Source: an uncultured Candidatus Melainabacteria bacterium (lineage in GTDB: Bacteria > Cyanobacteriota > Vampirovibrionia > Gastranaerophilales > Gastranaerophilaceae). From it: a stretch of 5,401 nucleotides of DNA. Location of the stretch: assembly GCA_946622835.1 (NCBI GenBank), contig CAMOQI010000081.1, positions 1-5,401 of the forward strand, written 5' to 3'. Of the stretch, positions 1-5,401 are shown one piece after another (the first letter of the stretch is position 1; each line of letters opens with the position of its first letter). The position numbers were made by a program, and so were the translations under genes. Below the pieces are notes generated by a model. It was given only the letters and a program-made list of their open reading frames with translations, made no database searches and had not been told where the DNA came from.

Positions 1-1182
1 ATGACAATGAATGATAAAAATATTTTGATAGGAATTACAGGCGGTATAGCTGCATATAAGATTTGCGACTTAATCAGACAATTTATAAAATCCGGAGCGC
101 GGGTTAAGGTTGTTACAACACCGAATGCATTGAATTTCGTTACAAAATTAACCCTTCAAAATCTTACCCAAAATGAAGTTTATACAGATGAATTTGAGCC
201 TAAAAATTGGGAACCGGAGCATATATCACTTGCGGACTGGGCGGATGTTTTTGTGATAGCTCCGGCTACGGCAAATACTATAACTAAGATTTCTCAAGGG
301 ATTGCGGATAATTTATTGACATCTGTTGCTTGTGCATATTCTAAAAAGATTATTCTGGCTCCTGCTATGAATGTGAATATGTGGAATAATCCGGCGATTC
401 AAGAAAATTTAAAAAGATTATATATAAAAGGAGTTGAAATACTTGAGCCGGAGAGCGGTTTTTTGGCTTGCGGATACATAGGTAAGGGTCGTTTGTGTGA
501 TATTCAAAAGATATACACCTCAGTCGAGGAGGCTTTTAAATATAAACAAATTTTGAAAGATAAAAAAATTATTATAACTTCAGGCGGTACTATTGAACAA
601 ATAGATCCCGTCAGGTACATATCAAATAATTCTTCCGGTAAAATGGGCTTAGCGCTTGCAAAAGCAGCGAATGATATGGGGGCAAATGTTACTCTTATTA
701 CAACTAAAGAAGTTGATGCCCCTTTCGATATTATAAAAGTTCGTTCGGCACTTGATATGCAAAATGCTATAAATGAAAGATTTGAAGATGCCGACATAAT
801 TATAATGGCTGCTGCCGTTGCTGATTATAGGGTTAAAGAGTATTCAGAGCAAAAAATTAAGAAGGATAAAAATGAAACTTTAACGCTTGAATTGGTTAAA
901 AATCCGGATATCTTAAAAGAATTATCCAAATCTAAAACAAAGCAATTGATTGTGGGCTTTTGTGCAGAATCAGAAAATCTTATGCGAAATGCAAAATCAA
1001 AAATTAAACAAAAGGGATGTGATTTTCTGGTGGCAAACGATATTTCAAGAGCTGATATCGGTTTTGCATCTGATGATAATGAGGTTACAATTTTGGACAG
1101 AAAAGGAAATGCGGTTCAGATTTCAAAAGCCCCAAAACAGGTGATTGCAAGACAAATTTTGGAGCATATTACAAATGGATAA
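1..1182 (+). CDS. coaBC: Bifunctional phosphopantothenoylcysteine decarboxylase / phosphopantothenate-cysteine ligase
   Basis: This cytoplasmic enzyme joins cysteine to 4'-phosphopantothenate and then decarboxylates the product to 4'-phosphopantetheine, two successive steps of CoA synthesis. The N-terminal flavin-binding CoaC domain (about residues 6-175) shows ITGGIAAYK (12-20), the likely catalytic His74 in PEHISLADWAD, PATANT (88-93), PAMN (121-124) and the active-site Cys157 in LACGYIGKGRL. The C-terminal Rossmann-like CoaB domain (about 186-391) shows TSGGTIEQIDPVRYISN (193-209), then Asn210 in NSSGKMG, AAAVADYR and KIKK (285-288). Asn210 and the KIKK lysine match residues known to matter in E. 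coli Dfp. At 393 residues it has the normal length for an intact fused enzyme. The window opens exactly at this ATG. A second ATG lies at position 7 and no upstream ribosome site can be seen, so the start is uncertain by two residues or more. The gene's end overlaps the next gene by 8 bases. Recognition of the family is firm. Confidence 0.96.
   Translation: MTMNDKNILIGITGGIAAYKICDLIRQFIKSGARVKVVTTPNALNFVTKLTLQNLTQNEVYTDEFEPKNWEPEHISLADWADVFVIAPATANTITKISQGIADNLLTSVACAYSKKIILAPAMNVNMWNNPAIQENLKRLYIKGVEILEPESGFLACGYIGKGRLCDIQKIYTSVEEAFKYKQILKDKKIIITSGGTIEQIDPVRYISNNSSGKMGLALAKAANDMGANVTLITTKEVDAPFDIIKVRSALDMQNAINERFEDADIIIMAAAVADYRVKEYSEQKIKKDKNETLTLELVKNPDILKELSKSKTKQLIVGFCAESENLMRNAKSKIKQKGCDFLVANDISRADIGFASDDNEVTILDRKGNAVQISKAPKQVIARQILEHITNG
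1161..1164 (+). promoter_or_regulatory. Ribosome binding site (GGAG) for the Nif3-like gene, inside coaBC
   Basis: GGAG lies in the last codons of coaBC, 10 bases before the ATG at 1175. It supports that ATG over the in-frame TTG at 1145, which would add ten residues (QDKFWSILQ after the initiator) that do not look like a Nif3 N-terminus. The ATG overlaps the coaBC end, which suggests translational coupling. Confidence 0.5.
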
Positions 1183-1888
1183 GTATGAGATAATATCAAA
1201 AATAGAGAGTTTTGCACCGCCGCAAACGGCGCAGGAATGGGATTGCTGCGGGTTTGCGATAGAAACTAAAAAAAGTGATATTTCGAAAATAATGCTTTGT
1301 TTGACTCCGAGCGATAATGTTATAGCGCAAGCGATGGCGTTGAATTGCGATATGATTATTTCTCATCATCCTATGTTCAAAATTGATTGTAAGAGTGTGT
1401 TTTTGACCGAATTTTATTCTCCGAAAATTGACATATATTGCGCTCATACAAATATGGATTTAGCGCAGGGGGGAACGACAGACACTCTTGTAGAAGCTTT
1501 AAATTTGGATATTGAAAGTATTGCATCTTTTGAGTTTGTGCGGTTTGTAGAATTAAAACAGTCTGTTTCGATTGATGCTTTCACAAAAATTTTGCGCAGG
1601 GTTTCCCCGAATTTGCGCTATACGAATAATAACGAGCAAAAAACAATTAAAAAAATAGGTTTTTGCGCCGGTTCCGGTTCAGAATTCATACCATTAGCGC
1701 AAGAATATGGTGCGGATTGTTTTGTGACGGGGGATTTAAAATTTCATACTGCGTTGGAATCTAAAATCGTTGTTTATGATATAGGTCATTTTGAGTCTGA
1801 AATATTGATTCTTCCGAAAATTAAAGAACTTATACCAAGCGGGGTTGAGGTTGTTTTTGCTAAAGAACAAAGCCCGTTTTTGATATAA
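1175..1888 (+). CDS. Nif3-like dinuclear metal centre protein (DUF34/YbgI family)
   Basis: This 237-residue protein belongs to the Nif3/DUF34 family, toroidal hexamers with a two-metal site. The biochemical role of the family is not settled, and the common label 'GTP cyclohydrolase 1 type 2' rests on thin evidence. Metal-ligand motifs are all present: SHHPMF (His64, His65), AHTNMDLAQGG (His91, Asp95) and GHFESE (His205, Glu209). These correspond to the five ligands seen in E. coli YbgI. TGDLKFHTA (185-193) is the other conserved block. The length is close to YbgI and shorter than the roughly 370-residue Firmicute forms, so the middle insertion domain is absent. The N-terminal motif reads WDCCGF, where many homologues have WDN-G. 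The start at 1175 is chosen because it has GGAG upstream and gives the standard N-terminus. It overlaps coaBC by 8 bases and probably shares its transcript. Family call firm, function open. Confidence 0.93.
   Translation: MDKYEIISKIESFAPPQTAQEWDCCGFAIETKKSDISKIMLCLTPSDNVIAQAMALNCDMIISHHPMFKIDCKSVFLTEFYSPKIDIYCAHTNMDLAQGGTTDTLVEALNLDIESIASFEFVRFVELKQSVSIDAFTKILRRVSPNLRYTNNNEQKTIKKIGFCAGSGSEFIPLAQEYGADCFVTGDLKFHTALESKIVVYDIGHFESEILILPKIKELIPSGVEVVFAKEQSPFLI
1840..1881 (+). terminator. Weak candidate terminator at the end of the Nif3-like gene
   Basis: An AU-rich 8-bp stem (TTGTTTTT 1851-1858 with AAGAACAA 1863-1870, one G-U pair, loop GCTA) sits inside an outer CGGG/CCCG pairing (1840-1843 with 1873-1876) and is followed at once by five T (1877-1881). 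The internal loop is lopsided and the T-tract is short. It lies within coding sequence and just before a new promoter, which is a sensible place for a leaky terminator. The pairing is seen by eye only, without folding energies. Confidence 0.27.
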
Positions 1889-1893
1889 AAAGC

Positions 1894-1936
1894 TCTATTA
1901 ACAATTTGACCGAAAATTTAAAAACTGTACAATAGA
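1894..1936. repeat. Short inverted repeat flanking the GH35 promoter (possible operator)
   Basis: TCTATT (1894-1899) and its inverse AATAGA (1931-1936) bracket the -35 box and overlap the end of the -10 box. Both arms are followed inward, after a one- or two-base gap, by an ACA triplet in the same relative orientation. Six-base arms 31 bases apart can arise by chance in AT-rich DNA, so this is only a candidate regulator site. Confidence 0.2.
1906..1933 (+). promoter_or_regulatory. Sigma70-type promoter for the GH35 gene
   Basis: TTGACC (1906-1911, five of six matches to TTGACA) and TACAAT (1928-1933, five of six matches to TATAAT) are separated by 16 bases. Transcription should start about 6-8 bases after the -10 box, at 1939-1941, which coincides with the GH35 start codon at 1941. 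This marks the GH35 gene as the head of a new transcription unit, separate from coaBC and the Nif3-like gene, which end 52 bases before it. Confidence 0.65.
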
Positions 1937-1940
1937 AGAG

Positions 1941-4358
1941 ATGGACATCAGTTTTGATAAATATTCTCTAATAATAGATGGAAAGCGGATTTTTATAAAA
2001 AGCGGGGCGTTTCATTATTTTAGGACGCCGGGTGAAAAAATGGCTCGTGACAGGTTTTTGAAAATGAAAGCCGGTGGGTATAACACAGTTGATATGTATT
2101 TTAATTGGAATTATCACAGTGAAGCTCCCGGACAGTATGATTTTTCAGGAATAAAAGATGTCAGAAAAGTTTTGAAAGCCGCTAAAGATGCGGGGTTATT
2201 CGTAATTGCACGTCCGGGTCCGTTTATTAATGCGGAAGTTAACGCCGGCGGATTGCCTTTTTGGTTGTTAAGAATGGAAGATGTAATCCCGAGAAATCGT
2301 ATAGGAACAGAGTATAAATATTCTCCTAAATATATGGAATATATTGGCGAGTGGTATGACAATATAATTCCTATAATCAGGGAATTTGACAACGTGATTC
2401 TTTTCCAAATAGAAAATGAGTATGCAACGGATACTATGGAAGAAGATTATATGCGTCAATTGTATAATATGGCGCGTGAGCGCGGAATCACTTGTCCGAT
2501 ATTTCATAATGATGCTTATTTTGCGGGTCTTTGGGCTGATTGTGTTGATATTTACGCGCTTGATTTATATCCGTATATTAATCCAAACCAAAATTGGAAG
2601 CAGGATAACTTTTGCTTTGACACACTGGATAATGTTGAAGAAATATTTAGGGGAGCGAAAGAAGATTCTCCGCCATTTATTGCCGAGATGCAATCAGGAT
2701 GGTTTGATAAATGGGATGGTATGGGATATAAACATATAAGGTCTGCGCTTGGAGATGAACATATCAACATAATGACTAAAACCGCTCTGTCCCAAGGGGT
2801 CACGCTTTTTAATCATTATATGGCTGTCGGAGGAACAAATTGGGCGGATTTAGCATGTGATGAGGTTTATACGAGTTATGAATTTGCCGCACCGATTGAT
2901 GAGTTCGGGGTTATGCAAAGTAATTTCTTCAAATCAAAAGAATTGAATTATTTTCTTGATTCCTTTGATTTTACCAAGACTGAACCGAAAGATTTTGATT
3001 TCTTTCAGGAAAATATTTATGCAAAACTTAGGGCAGATTTGACTAATGATTGTGATTGGTTATTTTTACGCAATATGAATTCGCAGCATTCTGAAGTAAA
3101 ACTTCCAAATGGCAAAAATGTGTTATTAAGACCCTATGAGATGAAGATTTGTCCGATTAATTTGAGATTAAAAGGGTGTGAAATAGAATTTTCTGATGCT
3201 GAGATTTTTGCAAGGCTGCAAAATAATAATGAAGAAGTTCTGTTTATTCTGTCGGATAAGAATTCAAATATTTATCTTAAAGACGGTAAAGCAATAAGTG
3301 CGGATAAAAAAGATTTTGAGCGTTTATCTTTTGAAACGGACGGCAAGAAAACGGAATTTGTATTTTTAACTAAGCAAATGGCAGATAAAACTTGGCTTTT
3401 GGGTGATAAAATAATTTTCAACGCGGATTATGTGCTTCCAAACGGCGCAATTGCTCTTGAAAAAAATCAGGAGGTTGCATATTTTGATTTGAAACACAAA
3501 TTTAGTAAAAAGAATTTTATTGTAAATGAGTTCAAATCGATCAAAAAGCCGGAGTTATTAAAAATTTCTGCTGTCGATTTTTGTTCTCCTGAAATTGATG
3601 CGGATTATGATTATTCGCGATGGTCGAAGATAGCCGGAAAAACGGATTCTCTGTCTTGTGAATTATATGATGAATTTGTGTGGTATAAAGCAAAAATCCC
3701 GCAAACTTTAACAGAAATTACCCTGAGTGCAAGGCATCTTTTTGCCATATATATAAACGGGAAAGAAGTTTTGAACCGCAACAGTTATAAAATTGAAAAA
3801 TTGCAGGAAGTCCCTGAAACTATAAGTATTCCATTGGATAAAAAAGTTTTAACAAAAAAAGTTAATGAATTGACAATTCTTGTTCAAAATCTTGGATTTG
3901 ATAAGGGATTTTCGGGTGATACAAACAATCCGCGCGGGCTAGTGGAATTTGAAACGACTCCGGAAACTGAAATTGAATTTTATACCTGCCAAAAACTTGC
4001 GCCCGAAAGAACAAAGAATTATAAAAGTGAAAATCCGTATCTGACAAAGCTTACGGTAAATTTTGATTGTGAATTAAAGGAGAATGTTTTTCTTGCAAAA
4101 TATATATCATTTGAGGATTTTAACTGCAGGCGCGCGACAATATTTTTAAACGGTGTAAAAATTGGCAGATATATTAAAAGAACCCATGTTCAAGACAAAT
4201 TTTATCTTATCAATGAGTTTTTAAAACCGCATAACACGCTTGATATCATTGTTTGGGAAAAAGATAGAAATATAAAATCCTCATGGGGGTTTAAATCTGA
4301 TATAAAAAATGTTAAAATATTACTGGCTACATTCAAGATGTACCAGATATTTAAATAA
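1941..4358 (+). CDS. Glycoside hydrolase family 35, beta-galactosidase-like, no signal peptide
   Basis: This 805-residue protein is a retaining exo-glycosidase of family GH35. Beta-galactosidase is the usual activity, and exo-beta-glucosaminidase also occurs in the family. The TIM barrel (about residues 8-325) begins with SGAFHYFR (21-28), then GGYNTVDMYFNW (45-56) and ARPGPFINAEVNAGGLP (90-106). The acid/base is Glu160 in QIENEY (156-161) and the nucleophile is Glu249 in AEMQSGWFDKW. GGTNW (297-301) and TSYEFAAPIDEFG close the barrel. A beta domain follows (about 390-550), then two jelly-roll domains: about 560-660 with FVWYKAKIP and INGKEVL, and about 725-790 with LNGVKIGRY. There is no signal peptide or membrane segment, so it should act in the cytoplasm on imported sugars. 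The start at 1941 is the first possible one, because an in-frame TAA lies at 1899 and no other start codon intervenes. It has no well-spaced ribosome site, only the purine run AGAAGAG touching the ATG. Exact substrate unknown. Confidence 0.94.
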   Translation: MDISFDKYSLIIDGKRIFIKSGAFHYFRTPGEKMARDRFLKMKAGGYNTVDMYFNWNYHSEAPGQYDFSGIKDVRKVLKAAKDAGLFVIARPGPFINAEVNAGGLPFWLLRMEDVIPRNRIGTEYKYSPKYMEYIGEWYDNIIPIIREFDNVILFQIENEYATDTMEEDYMRQLYNMARERGITCPIFHNDAYFAGLWADCVDIYALDLYPYINPNQNWKQDNFCFDTLDNVEEIFRGAKEDSPPFIAEMQSGWFDKWDGMGYKHIRSALGDEHINIMTKTALSQGVTLFNHYMAVGGTNWADLACDEVYTSYEFAAPIDEFGVMQSNFFKSKELNYFLDSFDFTKTEPKDFDFFQENIYAKLRADLTNDCDWLFLRNMNSQHSEVKLPNGKNVLLRPYEMKICPINLRLKGCEIEFSDAEIFARLQNNNEEVLFILSDKNSNIYLKDGKAISADKKDFERLSFETDGKKTEFVFLTKQMADKTWLLGDKIIFNADYVLPNGAIALEKNQEVAYFDLKHKFSKKNFIVNEFKSIKKPELLKISAVDFCSPEIDADYDYSRWSKIAGKTDSLSCELYDEFVWYKAKIPQTLTEITLSARHLFAIYINGKEVLNRNSYKIEKLQEVPETISIPLDKKVLTKKVNELTILVQNLGFDKGFSGDTNNPRGLVEFETTPETEIEFYTCQKLAPERTKNYKSENPYLTKLTVNFDCELKENVFLAKYISFEDFNCRRATIFLNGVKIGRYIKRTHVQDKFYLINEFLKPHNTLDIIVWEKDRNIKSSWGFKSDIKNVKILLATFKMYQIFK
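4323..4346 (+). other. Stem-loop at the GH35 / small-gene junction
   Basis: CTGG (4323-4326) pairs with CCAG (4343-4346) and TACAT (4328-4332) pairs with ATGTA (4338-4342). This gives nine base pairs with a single bulged C at 4327 and the loop TCAAG. It ends 16 bases before the Shine-Dalgarno site of the next gene. No T-tract follows, so it is not a standard intrinsic terminator. It could protect the upstream message or mark a processing point. It lies in the last codons of GH35, so coding chance cannot be excluded. Confidence 0.4.
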
Positions 4359-4373
4359 AAAAAGGAGTTAAGG

Positions 4374-4751
4374 ATGGCGATTGTTCCCGAGTTTTTAATT
4401 AAAAGAATTTACCAAAAGGGTTCATTACAAAAATTTGAAACAGGAGCAAGACTTGTTTTAAAAAATGTTTTAGGGCCGGGGCTTATAAGCGGGTTTAATT
4501 ATGTAAAGATTAATGATGTTATATTTGAACCGCAAGATGTGAGATTTATAACTAACGGGAGAGAATATACCGGAGTTGATGTTAATGAAGAAAACCCGAT
4601 TGTATTCAGGCTCGGGCAATTTGGAACGCTTATAATGAGCGGTAAAGATTGTATTTGTGACGGTGTTAATACGATTGAGATTGAGGCTATGAATCCTGAA
4701 GCGGGAAAAGTCCGCTTGTCCGTGCAAGATACGGCAGCAGAACCGGCTTAA
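4374..4751 (+). CDS. Small beta-rich protein of unknown function paired with GH35
   Basis: I do not firmly recognise this 125-residue protein. It has no signal peptide, membrane segment or coiled coil. Alternating hydrophobic stretches such as ARLVLKNVL (25-33), YVKINDVIF (43-51), VRFITNGREYTGV (56-68), PIVFRLGQFGTLIMSG (75-90), NTIEIEAM (99-106) and GKVRLSVQDT (111-120) suggest a single beta-sandwich. The order (long strand, GPGLISGF turn, 'DGE'-like INDVIF, then NGREYT) recalls the small subunit of C-glycoside deglycosidases (CGDB/DUF6379), and also small archaeal proteins that I remember carrying a doubtful 'hydroxymethylglutaryl-CoA reductase' label. Both are by-eye resemblances. AGGAG (4363-4367) stands 6 bases before the ATG. 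It follows GH35 by 15 bases and is almost surely cotranscribed, so a role as partner or accessory subunit in sugar metabolism is a fair inference. Its stop overlaps the stop of the convergent acetyltransferase gene. It is a real gene with function unproven. Confidence 0.88.
   Translation: MAIVPEFLIKRIYQKGSLQKFETGARLVLKNVLGPGLISGFNYVKINDVIFEPQDVRFITNGREYTGVDVNEENPIVFRLGQFGTLIMSGKDCICDGVNTIEIEAMNPEAGKVRLSVQDTAAEPA
4699..4717. other. Perfect short hairpin near the end of the small gene
   Basis: AAGCGG (4699-4704) pairs with CCGCTT (4712-4717). A further G-U pair (4705 with 4711) leaves the loop AAAAG. It lies about 30 bases upstream of the shared stop region. No T-run follows on either strand, so it is not called a terminator, though it could still stabilise the 3' end of either convergent transcript. 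Confidence 0.3.
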
Positions 4752-5317
4752 TCCATTCTGACGGGTCGGATTATTTTTGCGGGAACTCCTGCGGCAACAG
4801 TATTTGGCGGAACGTCTTTTGTAACAACGGCTCCTGCTCCGATTATTGCACCATCACCTATTGTCACACCGGATAATATTGTTGAATTTGAGCCAATCCA
4901 TACATTATTTCCTATTTTTATCGGCTTTGGATAAATATATTGTCTTTTTGTCGGGTTTTCATTATGGTTAAGGGTTGCCAGAGTGACGTTGTGTCCTATT
5001 AATACCCCGTCTCCGATATATATTCCGCCTTGGTCTTGAAATTTACAGCAGGCATTGATAAACACATTTTTCCCGACGGTTATATTTTTACCGCAATCCG
5101 TGTAAAATGGAGGAAAGAGTCGAAAAGATTTGTCAACTTGTTTTGCTGTCAGTTTGGAAAATAATTCAATAATCTGTTCGGGTGTGTTGTATTGATTATT
5201 AATTTTTGCGGTAATTTTTAAAGCTTCTTGACTTAATTCATTGAAGACAGTCAGCATTTCATCTTTTACTTGTTCTCCGCTTGCCATATGTTCATAAAAT
5301 TTAGTTAAGTCAGTCAT
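4748..5317 (-). CDS. Sugar O-acetyltransferase, hexapeptide-repeat (LacA/Maa/NodL type)
   Basis: This 189-residue cytoplasmic enzyme should transfer acetyl from acetyl-CoA to a hydroxyl of a sugar or related acceptor, probably as a trimer. An alpha-helical N-terminal part (about 1-70) is followed by FPPFYTDCGKNITVGKNVFI (68-87), as in the DapH/LacA-like group. The left-handed beta-helix runs through IYIGDGVLIGHNVTLATLNH, with the likely catalytic His118, then KIGNNVWIGSNSTILSGVTI, DGAIIGAGAVVTKDVPPNT and the closing AAGVPAKIIRPV. Family length is normal and nothing is missing. The ATG at 5317 is chosen because AGAAGGA (5332-5326) precedes it by 8 bases. The upstream in-frame ATG at 5350 lies before the -10 box and would add an unlikely MFYNTCRRIFA leader. 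The gene converges on the GH35 unit with a 4-base overlap of stop codons (TTAA). The acceptor cannot be read from the sequence. The neighbouring glycosidase hints at galactosides or other oligosaccharides. Confidence 0.93.
   Translation of the reverse strand: MTDLTKFYEHMASGEQVKDEMLTVFNELSQEALKITAKINNQYNTPEQIIELFSKLTAKQVDKSFRLFPPFYTDCGKNITVGKNVFINACCKFQDQGGIYIGDGVLIGHNVTLATLNHNENPTKRQYIYPKPIKIGNNVWIGSNSTILSGVTIGDGAIIGAGAVVTKDVPPNTVAAGVPAKIIRPVRMD
4749..4778 (+). terminator. Candidate intrinsic terminator of the GH35 unit, inside the convergent gene
   Basis: TAATCC (4749-4754) pairs perfectly with GGATTA (4768-4773) around a 13-base loop and is followed directly by five T (4774-4778). The 5' arm begins at the stop codon of the small gene. 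The 3' arm and T-tract fall in the last codons of the acetyltransferase on the other strand. The stem is only six pairs with a large loop, so efficiency may be modest. On the - strand no T-tract follows, so it would act only on + strand transcripts. Confidence 0.4.
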
Positions 5318-5344
5318 AGCAAATATCCTTCTACAAGTATTATA
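5318..5344 (-). promoter_or_regulatory. Perfect -10 box and Shine-Dalgarno site of the acetyltransferase gene
   Basis: Read on the - strand, TATAAT (5344-5339) is an exact -10 consensus. The predicted transcript start is near 5332, so the leader is about 15 bases and consists mostly of the AGAAGGA ribosome site (5332-5326). At the expected -35 distance (about 5367-5362) the sequence is ATACGA, a poor match, so the promoter may be weak or need an activator. The rest of the DNA to 5401 is AT-rich with no gene visible. Confidence 0.5.
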
Positions 5345-5401
5345 AAACAAATAGAAAAATTTCGTATATTTTTAATGTTTTGTAGATATTTATCGTCCGA
5401 T

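Noticed and set aside
504..797. Open frame of 97 codons on the - strand inside coaBC
   Set aside because: It lies fully opposite a well-conserved gene, has no recognisable domain and is best explained as a shadow of coaBC codon use. The same applies to the other opposite-strand or shifted frames at 950-1144, 1196-1447, 2114-2392, 2268-2507, 2416-2739, 2552-2803, 3862-4047 and 4470-4727.
1145..1174. Ten-residue N-terminal extension of the Nif3-like protein from a TTG start
   Set aside because: No ribosome site before 1145, the added residues do not fit the family, and the ATG at 1175 has GGAG 10 bases upstream.
1889..1940. Small RNA or riboswitch in the gap before GH35
   Set aside because: The gap is only 52 bases, is filled by the promoter, and leaves no transcribed leader in which a riboswitch could fold.
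4699..4717. Terminator call for the AAGCGG/CCGCTT hairpin
   Set aside because: No T-run follows on either strand. It is listed only as a stem-loop.
5318..5350. Eleven-residue N-terminal extension of the acetyltransferase from the ATG at 5350
   Set aside because: That ATG lies upstream of the perfect -10 box and the predicted transcript start, while the ATG at 5317 has a good AGAAGGA site 8 bases away.
5331..5385. Inverted repeat CTACAA (5331-5336) and TTGTAG (5380-5385) around the acetyltransferase promoter as an operator
   Set aside because: Six-base arms 43 bases apart in AT-rich DNA are easily chance, and nothing else supports regulation there.
1..5401. Mobile element, CRISPR array, defence system or tRNA
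   Set aside because: No transposase, integrase, direct repeat array, terminal repeats or cloverleaf was seen on either strand. All long stretches are accounted for by five ordinary-looking genes.

Overview
This is a compact, AT-rich bacterial chromosomal window with five genes. Four are on the + strand and one is on the - strand. There is no mobile element, RNA gene or CRISPR array. The low GC, the Shine-Dalgarno sites, the tight gene packing and an intracellular large-type beta-galactosidase would fit an anaerobic, gut-type bacterium. Gut Melainabacteria or an AT-rich Firmicute are possible, but that is a guess from style and the window has no phylogenetic marker that settles it.

Left block (1-1888): coaBC, the bifunctional enzyme for two consecutive steps of coenzyme A synthesis, overlaps by 8 bases a short Nif3/DUF34-family dinuclear-metal protein. 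The two look like one housekeeping transcription unit. A weak terminator-like hairpin lies in the last codons of the Nif3 gene.

Middle block (1889-4778): a near-consensus sigma70-type promoter drives an 805-residue GH35 glycosidase that has both catalytic glutamates and no signal peptide. The promoter sits so close to the start codon that the message is predicted to be leaderless or nearly so. After 15 bases, with a good Shine-Dalgarno site, comes a 125-residue beta-rich protein of unknown function. By eye it recalls the small beta-sandwich subunits of the C-glycoside deglycosidase / DUF6379 type. A stem-loop at the end of the GH35 gene, just before that Shine-Dalgarno site, may tune the ratio of the two products. 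A hairpin plus T-tract starting at the small gene's stop codon is a candidate terminator.

Right block (4748-5344, - strand): a LacA/Maa-type hexapeptide-repeat sugar O-acetyltransferase converges on the GH35 unit. The two stop codons share the palindrome TTAA, so the + strand terminator lies inside the acetyltransferase coding sequence. A glycosidase, a small putative partner and a sugar acetyltransferase together suggest a small cytoplasmic carbohydrate-handling locus, loosely like lacZ plus lacA in content though not in layout. No transporter or regulator gene is in the window. The most promising unexplained item is the small protein paired with the GH35 enzyme.
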